A stretch of DNA of 64,000 nt, taken from positions 46,715-110,714 of the forward strand of contig JAWKQB010000004.1 in NCBI GenBank assembly GCA_041390365.1, in the 5' to 3' direction. A program made the position numbers and the translations under genes. This document shows positions 40,862 to 49,845 of the stretch, piece by piece. This DNA comes from Syntrophotaleaceae bacterium (GTDB lineage: Bacteria > Desulfobacterota > Desulfuromonadia > Desulfuromonadales > Syntrophotaleaceae). Position 1 is the stretch's first letter; each line of letters begins with the position of its first letter. A model generated the notes under the pieces. The model searched no databases, was not told the DNA's origin, and saw only the letters and a list, made by a program, of their open reading frames with translations.

Positions 40862-42499
40862 TCAATTTTCCGGGGACACGGGCAGCGTCAAACTGATACG
40901 CAGACCGTCCCCGGTCGTTTCCGCCCAGATTCGACCCCCGTGGCTCTCCACCACCAATTTACAGAAATGCAGCCCCAGTCCCAGCCCTTTCTTGCCGCTG
41001 GGATTTTTGTGGTTGCTGGTAAAAAACCTGTCGAACAGAAGGTCGAGTTCCTCTCGGGGAACCCTGTCTCCTGAATTGTGAAAGGAGATCTGGATGCAGG
41101 AGTCTGCGTTCTGCAAGTCCGGAACAGCGTCGGCGCTGCCGGCCGCCGTCAGAGTCCTGGTTTCGATCGTGATCAGGCCCTCTTCCGGGCTGAACTTGAT
41201 GGCGTTGTCCAACAGGTTGGAAAATACCCGCAGCAGGCGGATGCGGTCGCCGTAAAAGGTCAGTTCCTTTTTTAAATCAGACTGATAGGATATGTTGACC
41301 TGACGGTCCTGGCAGAAATAGTAGGACTGGTTGATGACCTCCTGCAAAGCCTGATGAATGTCGAACCGGGACCGGCGCAGCACCAGCATGCCGTAGCTTT
41401 GCCGATAGACATCCAGAAAGTCGGAGACCATGCCCATAAGGTCCTGGTTGGTGCTGGCCGCCATCTGCAGAATATCCTTCTGGTCGTTTGTCAGGGATCC
41501 CACCTGCCCGTCGAGCAGCAGTTTCAGGGCCGACTTGACCGCCAGAATGGGGTTGATCATGTCGTGGGTGAGCATGCCGAAGAGATCGCTTTTCATTTTT
41601 TCCAGGTTTTTCTCTTCCGACAGGTCGCGCATGACCGCCACATATCCCTGCAGCTCGCCCTGCTCGTTTTCGATCCGGGAGAAGGAGGCGTCGACCTGGG
41701 CCAGCTTTTTCTCCGAAAGCAGCAGCCCCAGGCTGAGTCGGTCGGAGACGTCCCGCACCTGACGCAGCTTGTCAAGCTCCTGAACGATGCGGGATTCGTC
41801 CAGAAACAGCGAGGGCAGAGATCGGCCGGTGAGATCGGTGCCGGTCTGCCCCAGCGCTCTGAGCATGGCTTTGTTCTGCATCTCGATGTTGCCGTCGATA
41901 TCGGTGGCGATGATGTAGTCGGAGACGCTGTTGTAGAGCTGAAACAAGCGCTTGCGGGACAGATTTTTCAGCCGCCTGTTGTTGGTGGCCAGCGTGCCCG
42001 TGGTGTGGGCGATGATCTTCAGGAGGGTGGCATAGTCTTTCAGTTGCCGGTAGCTGATCCTGGGAATCCGGTAAAGGGCCTCCAGATAACCGGAAATATC
42101 CCGGATGCCGATATCGATGGCATGGTGTGCGGCCAGGTCCCGGTCGATTTCATAGTCTTCGGTCCGTACCTGTCCGCAAATGATGACGGCAATGAGCTGA
42201 CCTTCGACGAGAATGGGAGCCGCGCAATCCACCAGCCCGGCATTGAGGCAGGCGTAGATGGCATTGGCGCCCGGGCGCATGGCCTCATGGGCGCCGAAAC
42301 GGGCGCTGGCCATACATTTTTTGCGCCCCTTGGCGCTTCCCCGGCAAAAGTTGAGGCAAAAATCGGAATAATTGTAGGGTCCGGCAAGAATGTTGCCCTG
42401 GGTATCGCAAATGCTGCCGCCCATGCCCGTGGCCTTGGTATAGGCGGTCATGATCTTGTCCAGGGTGGACCGGTCGATAAGGTCGAGTAGATTGATCAT
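40862..42499 (-). CDS. PocR-domain sensor histidine kinase
   Basis: The 545-residue protein has no membrane segment. Residues ~3-170 match the PocR sensory domain, with Cys48, Cys52, Cys62 and Cys84 placed for metal or ligand binding (DFCLNFCRGSAKGRKKC). PocR-type domains are linked to sensing small diols and related molecules, first seen in the propanediol regulator. A PAS domain (~190-300), a HisKA-like dimer helix with His312 in THDMINPILAV, and a HATPase with NLLDNAIKFSPEEG and GLGLGLHFCKLVVESHGG follow. It probably senses ethanolamine or its product in the cytosol and phosphorylates the regulator just downstream. Confidence 0.88.
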   Translation of the reverse strand: MINLLDLIDRSTLDKIMTAYTKATGMGGSICDTQGNILAGPYNYSDFCLNFCRGSAKGRKKCMASARFGAHEAMRPGANAIYACLNAGLVDCAAPILVEGQLIAVIICGQVRTEDYEIDRDLAAHHAIDIGIRDISGYLEALYRIPRISYRQLKDYATLLKIIAHTTGTLATNNRRLKNLSRKRLFQLYNSVSDYIIATDIDGNIEMQNKAMLRALGQTGTDLTGRSLPSLFLDESRIVQELDKLRQVRDVSDRLSLGLLLSEKKLAQVDASFSRIENEQGELQGYVAVMRDLSEEKNLEKMKSDLFGMLTHDMINPILAVKSALKLLLDGQVGSLTNDQKDILQMAASTNQDLMGMVSDFLDVYRQSYGMLVLRRSRFDIHQALQEVINQSYYFCQDRQVNISYQSDLKKELTFYGDRIRLLRVFSNLLDNAIKFSPEEGLITIETRTLTAAGSADAVPDLQNADSCIQISFHNSGDRVPREELDLLFDRFFTSNHKNPSGKKGLGLGLHFCKLVVESHGGRIWAETTGDGLRISLTLPVSPEN

Positions 42500-42797
42500 G
42501 AAGTCCGGGTCATCGATTCATCCTTCCGCCAGCGCGGATTCGGCAGTCGGACCGGATAACGCCTCTTGCCCTTGCCGGACATTCTCGGCAGTGGTAAGGA
42601 CGCGTTGTTAATGGAGCACCATTCATCGTATAGGAGCCGACAAGGGGCTGTCCAGTTAGAGTTTGCTTACCCGGGCCGCTGAGGAATGCCAGAACCGGTG
42701 GGGCCGGAAAAAATGTTGGGCGCCCGCAAACCCCCTGTGCTATTCTCGCCGACAAAAGCGGGCATCATTGCCTCCCGCCAGCCTTTCAAGGTCCCAA
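42500..42797. promoter_or_regulatory. Divergent promoter region, PocR kinase and Cache-GGDEF genes
   Basis: These 298 bases separate divergent genes. On the forward strand TTGTTA (42605) and TATAGG (42629) at 18-base spacing form a weak promoter candidate. No coding frame is convincing. Confidence 0.45.
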
Positions 42798-44822
42798 ATG
42801 AACGAAGAAACATCCTTTTCGGTACGCTGGTATCACAGCCTTCTGTTTCGTACCCCCCTGGTGTTCGTCTTTCTGCTGACTGTCCTTATTGGCAGCCTGA
42901 CTCTGATCATGGATCGGATCGGCCGGCCGCGCCTCGAGGAGCAGTCCTTCCGCCTGGTCAACCAGATCGGCAACACCATGGTTGCGCGGCTCGGCGAACG
43001 GATAGCGGTCGCCGAAACGCTCGCGCGGGCCATGGCCACGACGGCTGCCGATCTGCCCCTGGAGGTGGAGGACCACATGCGCCTGATCCCACGCCTCATG
43101 GATCGGCTGGGGCCCTCGTCCTACATTATCGGCGGCGGGGTCTGGTACGAACCGTACGCCTTCGCTCCGGGACTGGAACGGCGCAGTTTCTTCTGGGGAC
43201 GCAACCCCGCCGGCATTCTCGAATATGTCGCGGACTACAACGATCCGGGAGGCGCCGGCTACCATCGCGAGGAGTGGTATGTCCCCGGGCGTTTTCTGTC
43301 GCCCAACAAAATCTTCTGGTCCCGGTCCTACATGGATCCCCATACCTACGTGCCGATGGTCACCTGTACGGTGCCCATCTACCGTGAGAACCGGTTCTTC
43401 GGAGTGGTCACCGTCGACCTGAAGCTGGAAGGCATGGAGTCCTTCTTCGAGGGTGAAGCCACCAAAATGGGGGGCTACGCTTTTGCCGTCGATCGCAACG
43501 GCACTTTTCTCTCCTTTCCGGACGTCCCGCTCAGTCAGGACCGTTATCAGGACAAGTTCGGCCGCCAGCATGTCGCATACATTCAGGCCGCGAAGCTGGC
43601 CGAACGGGAGCCGGTTTTTCAGCCGATTGCCGCGGCCCTGCAGGAATCCTCCGCGGCCCTGTTGCGCAGGGCCAGTCCACCCGATCCATCCGTTGCCGAA
43701 GACATCGCCCGGGCCAGTGACATGATATCCGCCGTCGAGGCCGGCAGGATCGCCGCCGTGCTGCAGAGCCCCCAAACCGGCCAGGACAGGGACATTTTGC
43801 TGCAGCATTTCACCACCGAAAGGGATCTGCTGCTTAAGGAACCCTGCTCCGTCGCCATTTTCCACGTGCCGAGCACCCACTGGAAAATCGTGACCGTCAC
43901 CCCAGTCAGCCACGCCATTTCGGCCGCCACGGCCCTTAATCGGGCGCTTCTGCTGGCCCTGATCGTCGGGGTGTCGGCGGCGGTCATCGCTGCCTTTCTG
44001 GCTTTGAACCGGATTCTCATGCGCCCCCTGGCCAGGGTCACCCATCAGCTGAAAACGGCGGTGGACACCAATGCCGAAGAGATGCTCTGTCTGGATTACA
44101 ACCGGCCGGACGAAATCGGCGCCTTTGCCTACTGGTTCAATCGCCGCACCCGCAAACTGGCCGACGTTCTGGAACAGCTGCGCATCGCACGGAGCGATCT
44201 TGAGGGGCGCGTGGCGGAACGCACCGACAAGCTGGAGCAGGCCAATATCAAACTTGAGCTCGAAGTTCAGCAGCGCCGTCGTGCCCAGCACTATCTGCGC
44301 CGCCAGGCCCTGCTCGATCCGCTGACCAATATCCCCAACCGCCGCAGCTTCGACGCGGCACTGAATGCAGCCTGGAGCACTGCCTGCAAACGCGGCACCT
44401 CGTTGGCTCTGCTCCTGGTGGATATCGACCTGTTCATGCAGTTCAACCACACCTACGGCTACCAGACCGGCGACCAGTGTCTGAAAGATATCGCCGAAAT
44501 GCTGGCCCAGGGATTCCGGGACCACGAAGGCCACCTCGCCCGTTTCAGCGGCGAGCAGTTCGCCATCATCCTCCCCGATACGGACAAAGCCCCAGCCATC
44601 GACATGGCGGAACAGATCCGCCTGCAGGTGGAGGGGCTGTCGATTCCTCACTGCGGCGACGGTGCATCCGGCACGGTCACCGTCAGCATCGGGGTGGCTT
44701 CCATGACGCCGAAGGATGCCAGCGCCATGGAAGAACTGGTCGCGGCGGCCGTGCAGGCGCTTTATCGGGCCAAAAAAGAGGGCCGCAACCGGGTCAGGGC
44801 GATTGATGAATCCTGCGAATAA
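42798..44822 (+). CDS. Membrane Cache-HAMP GGDEF protein with altered signature
   Basis: ATG at 42798 follows CAAGG; longer in-frame starts give a non-conserved leader. The 674-residue protein has a membrane helix (PLVFVFLLTVLIGSLTLIM), a periplasmic double-Cache domain (WYEPYAFAPGLERRSFFWG), a second helix (ALLLALIVGVSAAVIAAFLAL), HAMP, a coiled coil and a GGDEF domain (LLDPLTNIPNRRSF). The signature reads FSGEQF instead of GG(D/E)EF, so diguanylate cyclase activity is doubtful though possible. It lies divergent from the PocR kinase gene. Confidence 0.88.
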   Translation: MNEETSFSVRWYHSLLFRTPLVFVFLLTVLIGSLTLIMDRIGRPRLEEQSFRLVNQIGNTMVARLGERIAVAETLARAMATTAADLPLEVEDHMRLIPRLMDRLGPSSYIIGGGVWYEPYAFAPGLERRSFFWGRNPAGILEYVADYNDPGGAGYHREEWYVPGRFLSPNKIFWSRSYMDPHTYVPMVTCTVPIYRENRFFGVVTVDLKLEGMESFFEGEATKMGGYAFAVDRNGTFLSFPDVPLSQDRYQDKFGRQHVAYIQAAKLAEREPVFQPIAAALQESSAALLRRASPPDPSVAEDIARASDMISAVEAGRIAAVLQSPQTGQDRDILLQHFTTERDLLLKEPCSVAIFHVPSTHWKIVTVTPVSHAISAATALNRALLLALIVGVSAAVIAAFLALNRILMRPLARVTHQLKTAVDTNAEEMLCLDYNRPDEIGAFAYWFNRRTRKLADVLEQLRIARSDLEGRVAERTDKLEQANIKLELEVQQRRRAQHYLRRQALLDPLTNIPNRRSFDAALNAAWSTACKRGTSLALLLVDIDLFMQFNHTYGYQTGDQCLKDIAEMLAQGFRDHEGHLARFSGEQFAIILPDTDKAPAIDMAEQIRLQVEGLSIPHCGDGASGTVTVSIGVASMTPKDASAMEELVAAAVQALYRAKKEGRNRVRAIDESCE

Positions 44823-44929
44823 AGCGAGATCAAAATCGAACAGGCGCTGCCTTTCGCCTTACCCCCTCACTCCTCACTCCTCACCTAACCACCAGCCGAT
44901 GCAGGTGCCGGAGTTGGTTCATTCGGGTG

Positions 44930-44958
44930 TTGCCGGGGGCAAGGCTTTTTTGTATACT
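44930..44958 (+). promoter_or_regulatory. Sigma-70 promoter of serA
   Basis: TTGCCG (44930-44935) and TATACT (44953-44958) have a 17-base spacer, placing a transcript start near 44965 and a 45-base leader before serA. Confidence 0.7.
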
Positions 44959-45011
44959 CCGCCTCTCAATTTGCGGGCGAAAAATCGGCCCGGACAGGAA
45001 AGGAATGAGGC

Positions 45012-46622
45012 ATGAAGGTACTGATCACCGACGAAATTTCGCAGGAAGGGCTGCAGCCTCTGCTCGACGATCCGAGAATCGAACTGGATATCAGGCTGGG
45101 ACTCTCCGAAAACGAGCTTCATTCGATCATCGGAGGCTACGAGGCTATCATCACCCGCAGCGGCACCAAGGTGGACCTGCCTCTGATCGAGCACGGCCGG
45201 AAGCTCAAGATCATCGCCCGCGCCGGGGTCGGCATCGACAATGTCGATGTCGATGCGGCCAGCAGCCGGGGCATTTTGGTGGTCAACGCTCCCTACGGCA
45301 ACATCAACTCCGCCGCCGAGCATACCATGGCGTTGATGCTGACCTTGTGCCGCAACGTTCCTGTGGCGAATGCCTGCCTGAAGAACGGCGGCTGGCAGCG
45401 GGCCCCCTTTACCGGATATGAACTCAAGGGGAAGACTTTGGGGATTGTCGGGCTCGGCAAGGTCGGAGGCCGGGTGGCGCAACGGGCCAAGGCCTTTGAA
45501 ATGGAAGTGGTGGCCTGCGATCCCTATATCTCGGAAAAACGGGCCGAGGACGTGGGCGCCCGCCTGGTGTCCCTGGAGGAGCTGATCCGCTGCAGCGACA
45601 TCATCAGCGTCCATACCCCCCGCAACGACGAAACCATCGACCTGATCGGCAGCGACCATTTCCAGTACATGAAGGACAATGTCATCATCGTCAATTGCGC
45701 CCGCGGCGAAATCATCAACGAGACCGCCATGCTGGCGGCGATGGAGAGCGGCAAGGTGGCGGGGGCGGCCTTCGACGTTTTCAGTGAAGAGCCGCCGAAG
45801 AGCGACGTGTTGAAAAAGCTGATCGACCATCCGCGCATGGTGGTCACGCCCCACCTGGGGGCCAACACCTTTGAAGCCCAGAAGAACGTGGCAGTGGACG
45901 TCAGCCGGGAGATCATCAACTTCCTCGACGATCAGCCGCTGGACAATGTGGTCAACATTCCCCGTTTCGATCCGGAACTGATGCGCCACATGAAGCCCTT
46001 CATGAATCTGGTACGGCAGATGGGGGAATTCATCGTCCAGCTCGCTCCCGCCAATCCGAGCAAGGTCCTCTTTTCCTACAACGGCAAACTGGCGTCCCAC
46101 GACTGCACGCCCCTGACCGTCTGCGGCCTTTCGGCCCTGCTCAACGGCCATACCGAGCACGAGGTCAACCTGGTCAACTCCCAGCTGGTCGCCCGGGAGA
46201 TGGGAATTGTCGTCGAAGAGAGCCGCTCCACCGAATCGGATTCCTTCTCCAATCTCATCACCATGACCCTGGTGACCTCCCAGGGAATGCGGACCGTAGC
46301 CGGAACCCTCTTCGAAGGCATCCCCAAGATCGTCAAGATGCGGGATTTCATGACCGATTTCCGGCCCGAGGAACACATGATGGTGATCAGTTACGCCGAC
46401 CGCCCGGGTTCCATCGGCAGGATCGGCACCATTCTCGGCGAAGCGGGCATCAACATCGGCTCGATGAATCTCGGCCGGCGTTCAAAAGCCGGTGAAGCCA
46501 TGGTGGTGCTGTCCATCGACACCCCGGCAAACTCCGAAACCATCGACACCATCGCCGCCGCCGTCGATGCCCACTTCATCCGGTCGGTCAACATGCGCCC
46601 GGAGACCATGGCAATCTGTTAA
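45012..46622 (+). CDS. serA: D-3-phosphoglycerate dehydrogenase
   Basis: The 536-residue protein has the D-2-hydroxyacid dehydrogenase fold with IARAGVGIDNVDV, the NAD site GIVGLGKVGGRVAQRA and catalytic Arg, Glu and His in NCARGEIINE, DVFSEEPP and TPHLGANT. It then has the allosteric substrate-binding (ASB) domain and a C-terminal ACT domain (VISYADRPGSIGRIGTILGE). This is the long type I form that makes 3-phosphohydroxypyruvate for serine synthesis and is often inhibited by serine through the ACT domain. It has its own promoter at 44930 and stands alone. Confidence 0.95.
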   Translation: MKVLITDEISQEGLQPLLDDPRIELDIRLGLSENELHSIIGGYEAIITRSGTKVDLPLIEHGRKLKIIARAGVGIDNVDVDAASSRGILVVNAPYGNINSAAEHTMALMLTLCRNVPVANACLKNGGWQRAPFTGYELKGKTLGIVGLGKVGGRVAQRAKAFEMEVVACDPYISEKRAEDVGARLVSLEELIRCSDIISVHTPRNDETIDLIGSDHFQYMKDNVIIVNCARGEIINETAMLAAMESGKVAGAAFDVFSEEPPKSDVLKKLIDHPRMVVTPHLGANTFEAQKNVAVDVSREIINFLDDQPLDNVVNIPRFDPELMRHMKPFMNLVRQMGEFIVQLAPANPSKVLFSYNGKLASHDCTPLTVCGLSALLNGHTEHEVNLVNSQLVAREMGIVVEESRSTESDSFSNLITMTLVTSQGMRTVAGTLFEGIPKIVKMRDFMTDFRPEEHMMVISYADRPGSIGRIGTILGEAGINIGSMNLGRRSKAGEAMVVLSIDTPANSETIDTIAAAVDAHFIRSVNMRPETMAIC

Positions 46623-46630
46623 AATTTTCC

Positions 46631-46660
46631 TATCGGTATCGGTATCGGTATCGGTATCGG
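46631..46660. repeat. TATCGG hexamer tract (5 units)
   Basis: Five perfect TATCGG copies start 8 bases after the serA stop, and a sixth unit reads TATCGA. It belongs with the other ATCG-containing hexamer tracts in the window. Confidence 0.92.
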
Positions 46661-46685
46661 TATCGAAACCGGATTTTACAGGTTT

Positions 46686-46773
46686 TGTAGGGGCAGACCT
46701 ACATCGGTATCAAAATTCCACGTGCTGTGTAGGGGCAGACCTATGTGTCTGCCCTAGACCTAAGTGTCTGCCC
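46686..46773. repeat. Palindromic GTAGGGGCAGACC element
   Basis: TGTAGGGGCAGACCTA occurs at 46686-46701 and 46728-46743, followed by GTGTCTGCCC at 46745 and 46764. Halves pair as GGGCAGAC/GTCTGCCC to form hairpins. Elements of this kind are common repeated sequences of many bacterial genomes and may also act as terminator between the convergent genes. Confidence 0.85.
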
Positions 46774-46776
46774 TGT

Positions 46777-47607
46777 CTATTCAGCAAACAGCGGTCCCGC
46801 ATATCGGGGAATCAAACCCCGTTCCTCGGCCCGTTTCAGCAACTCCCGCACCGCACCCAGACCCTCGTCCCCCAGATCCAGCGAATAGTCGTTGACATAC
46901 AGACCGATATGGCGGCGGATCACCTCCTCGTCCAGCTCCTGAGCGTGCCGGCGTATGTAGGCGGCCGCTTCCCCAGGGTGGGCGAGGGCGAAGGCGACGC
47001 TCTTTCGCACCGCTTCTTCAATCCTTTTGATCCGTTCCGGACCCAGATCACGGCGGGCCAGGATGCCTCCCAGAGGGATCGGCAGTCCGGTCGTTTCCTC
47101 CCACCACTGTCCGAGATCGAGCAGGCTGACAAGCCCCAGTTCATGATAGGTAAAACGCCCCTCATGGATGATCAGCCCGGCATCCGCCAACCCGTCCCGA
47201 ACGGCGGGCATGATGCGGTCGAAGGGCATCACCAGGAGGTTTTCGAATCGGCCGCACAGCTGCAGCAGCAGGGTCGCGGTCGTCAACCTGCCGGGAATGG
47301 CGATCCTTCGTTGCTCCAGATCAGGGAGGGTCAGGGCGTGACGGGCCACGAGCAGCGGTCCACAGCCCCGGCCCAGTGCGCCTCCGCTGCGCAACAGTGC
47401 ATAGTCGGATCGAAGATGGCCGAGGGCATGGTAGGAGATTTTGGTGACGTCGAGACGCCGGCTGCAGGCCAGACGATTGAGGGTCTCCACATCTTCCAGC
47501 CGCTCCTGGAAAGCCAGATCCTGCAGAGGGATCCGGCCGTGGACCAGGGCAAAAAAGATGCAGGTATCATTGGGGCAGGGGGAATAGCCGAGGGACAGAC
47601 CCCGCAT
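46777..47607 (-). CDS. mqnD: 1,4-dihydroxy-6-naphthoate synthase
   Basis: ATG at 47607 (MRGLSLGYSPCPNDTCIFF) is used; an upstream frame start lies inside mqnB. The 276-residue protein fits MqnD with YSPCPNDT, DVTKISYHAL, IAIPGRLTTATLLL and AGLIIHEGRFTYHELGL. It converts cyclic de-hypoxanthine futalosine to 1,4-dihydroxy-6-naphthoate in the futalosine path to menaquinone. It overlaps the mqnB stop by TGATG. Confidence 0.95.
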   Translation of the reverse strand: MRGLSLGYSPCPNDTCIFFALVHGRIPLQDLAFQERLEDVETLNRLACSRRLDVTKISYHALGHLRSDYALLRSGGALGRGCGPLLVARHALTLPDLEQRRIAIPGRLTTATLLLQLCGRFENLLVMPFDRIMPAVRDGLADAGLIIHEGRFTYHELGLVSLLDLGQWWEETTGLPIPLGGILARRDLGPERIKRIEEAVRKSVAFALAHPGEAAAYIRRHAQELDEEVIRRHIGLYVNDYSLDLGDEGLGAVRELLKRAEERGLIPRYAGPLFAE

Positions 47608-48356
47608 CAGGCGGTTTCCTCGGGCAACAGGTTTCGGCCCTGCAGGAAGGCCCGCAGGGCAAGCTGGGCGATCTCCGCCGCTCCCGGCAGGTCCCAGTTG
47701 GTCAGATCGCGATTCTCCACCCGATTGGAAATCCCCCGCAGTTCGAGGAAGGGTATCCGGTAGAGCCGGCACACCTGGGCAATGGCAGCCCCCTCCATGT
47801 TTTCACAGATACCGGCTGTGCGGCGGGCGATCTCCCGGCCCAACTGCTCGTTGCCGGAACAGGTGGAAACGGTCACGATCGATCCCGATACCATTTTCCG
47901 GCCCTCCTGTTGAGCGACCTGTTCAAAAAACGGCCGGGCCATGTTCAGGAGGTTCTGGTCCACCGGGAAGCGGCTTTCAAGACGGGGGTTGGGATCGGAC
48001 AAAAGGGGAAAGCCAAGTTCGGAGAAGGGTCGAAAGCCCTCATGGGTGACCACCCCCTCGTCAGCGGATATTTCTTCGGTCGCCAGGACCAGATCGCCTT
48101 TTTCCAGAGTGCTGTCGGGATAGGCACCGCCGCAGCCGATCACGATCAGGGCCTTGGGACGGAAGTTTTCAAACAGGGCAGTCACGGCCGAGGCGGCGTT
48201 CACCTTGCCGATGCCACTGTGGAGAAGGGCGATCTTGTGCCCGTACAGGACCCCCAGAAACAGTTCCCGCTGACCGCACCGACGGACTTCACAGGGCCAG
48301 AGGGAGCGACGTAATTGGGCCGTTTCAAGGGGAACCGCTGCAACGATGGCGATCAT
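47607..48356 (-). CDS. mqnB: Futalosine hydrolase
   Basis: The 249-residue protein is of the nucleoside phosphorylase/MTAN fold: IAIVAAVPLETAQL, LLHSGIGKVNAASAV, VIGCGGAYPDS and the catalytic region ENMEGAAIAQVC, RGISNRVENRDL. With mqnD directly after it, futalosine hydrolase is the best match rather than MTA/SAH nucleosidase. It removes hypoxanthine from futalosine in menaquinone synthesis. Menaquinone by this route fits anaerobic respiration. Confidence 0.93.
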   Translation of the reverse strand: MIAIVAAVPLETAQLRRSLWPCEVRRCGQRELFLGVLYGHKIALLHSGIGKVNAASAVTALFENFRPKALIVIGCGGAYPDSTLEKGDLVLATEEISADEGVVTHEGFRPFSELGFPLLSDPNPRLESRFPVDQNLLNMARPFFEQVAQQEGRKMVSGSIVTVSTCSGNEQLGREIARRTAGICENMEGAAIAQVCRLYRIPFLELRGISNRVENRDLTNWDLPGAAEIAQLALRAFLQGRNLLPEETA

Positions 48357-48488
48357 GGTCTTTATCCGGGCAATTCATTCCTCTCGGACGGGGAGAGGGA
48401 CAGGGGTATCTGCCAAACCACCCTCACACCGATCCTCACCATCAGAGAGAGCGAGACGAGGGGAGCTCATTGGGATAGAAATCTTTAT

Positions 48489-49568
48489 TCAGGGTTTGAA
48501 CCAGTCCTGACGGATCAGATCGCGGCGCAGAAAGGCGCCCTGCTTGCGGACCATGCCCCGGTACCAGAACCGGTCGGCGTGTAGGGGAATATCATCCGGT
48601 GGATCGAGACGCTTCCGGCAATCCGTCAACATCTGACGAAAACGGCTGTCGGTTTCGGAAATGATGTCGGAAATTTTTTCCCGCAGAACATCCGGCACGC
48701 CCTCAAGGACGAATTGGATGATATCGCGAAGCTTCAGGCTCTGGTGATATTCCCACAAGTCCCCCTCGAATCCAGCTTCGCATTCCTGAACGAAGTCATG
48801 CCAACTGAGCAGCAGTTCGCCAAAATCCTCGTCGGCGAAGCAGTCGAAGTCGTTATTTTCCTTGAGCCTTCGGCTGATGATCTCCTGTTCCCGTCTCGAA
48901 AGAAAAAAGGAAAGACCCTCCTCGACCGGATACATGTCGAGCAGATCCGCCAGTTCTCCGCAAAAGGAGGCATAATCCAGAAACTCCTCCGATTTCCCGG
49001 CGAAATATCTGGGCAGGGCGCTGGGATGATGGCAGAGCAGCGAGAGGTGATCGTGCCCCAGATCGCTGGTCAGCAGCAGCCGGGCGTCATAATTCAGGCC
49101 CAGCCTCCCCAGAAGGTCGGTGACACGGATATGATTTTCGGTAAAGCAGGTCAGAATTTTTTCTTCCGAATAGAACAGCTCCATTCCGGTATGACTGTTT
49201 GCCAGGCCGAAACCGACGAAGCCGTCGTGGATCAGACGGGGAAGGTAGGGTTCCAGTGTGTCGATGATTTCAGTAACGGGCAGGTAGGGGGAGTAGTAGA
49301 GTCGAGGATTGGGCGGTTCCTTGGACGAGGATTCCTGCTCCTCGTCATAAAACTCGAGAATGAAAAAAGCATCTTCTCCGAAGCCGGGAGCGAAAGCCTG
49401 AAAGATATCCGCGATTCGTCCTGCGCCTGCCATGATGCTGAAGCGGTAGGAATCGGTGGATTTTTCGAGAAGGGAAAAATGATACCCTTCTTTGATCTGT
49501 CTTCGCCGCCGCAGTTCACTCGGCCAGGGGGCGATGCCCAGGGGAAAATCGAATTTGTCTAGGGCCAA
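48489..49568 (-). CDS. Hypothetical cytosolic protein
   Basis: TTG at 49568 follows AAGGACC and gives MALDKFDFPLGIAPWPSEL; a longer frame upstream reaches across the divergent gene's promoter. The 359-residue protein has no signal or membrane part. It is acidic with blocks such as RRRRQIKEGYHFSLLEKS, FILEFYDEEQ, SDLGHDHLSLLCHHPSALP and a C-terminal basic RFWYRGMVRKQGAF. No family recognised. It is transcribed away from the thioredoxin-like gene and stands alone. Confidence 0.7.
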   Translation of the reverse strand: MALDKFDFPLGIAPWPSELRRRRQIKEGYHFSLLEKSTDSYRFSIMAGAGRIADIFQAFAPGFGEDAFFILEFYDEEQESSSKEPPNPRLYYSPYLPVTEIIDTLEPYLPRLIHDGFVGFGLANSHTGMELFYSEEKILTCFTENHIRVTDLLGRLGLNYDARLLLTSDLGHDHLSLLCHHPSALPRYFAGKSEEFLDYASFCGELADLLDMYPVEEGLSFFLSRREQEIISRRLKENNDFDCFADEDFGELLLSWHDFVQECEAGFEGDLWEYHQSLKLRDIIQFVLEGVPDVLREKISDIISETDSRFRQMLTDCRKRLDPPDDIPLHADRFWYRGMVRKQGAFLRRDLIRQDWFKP

Positions 49569-49770
49569 TGGTCGGTCCTTTTTGGCTGATTTGACTTTTT
49601 GCCTGAAAAAAATGCAGCCAGCGCGCTTGCAAACAATTTTTGATACGGTAGAGGATTGAGGGTTAAAAGTCAATATGGCGTACGTGCGGGAATTTTCGGG
49701 ATTGGGCGTACAGGGAGCAGAAAGAACAGGATCTGTTTTGACTGGTGCCGGAGACACCGGGCATTCCTTC

Positions 49771-49799
49771 TTGACACCACCCGTCTATTCCCAAATAAT
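49771..49799 (+). promoter_or_regulatory. Sigma-70 promoter of the thioredoxin-like gene
   Basis: TTGACA (49771-49776) and AATAAT (49794-49799) with a 17-base spacer, 46 bases before the start codon. Confidence 0.75.
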
Positions 49800-49845
49800 A
49801 GGGCCCTTCCCCGCCCTGTCCCCAATTCCAAAAGGAGTCCGCCCA

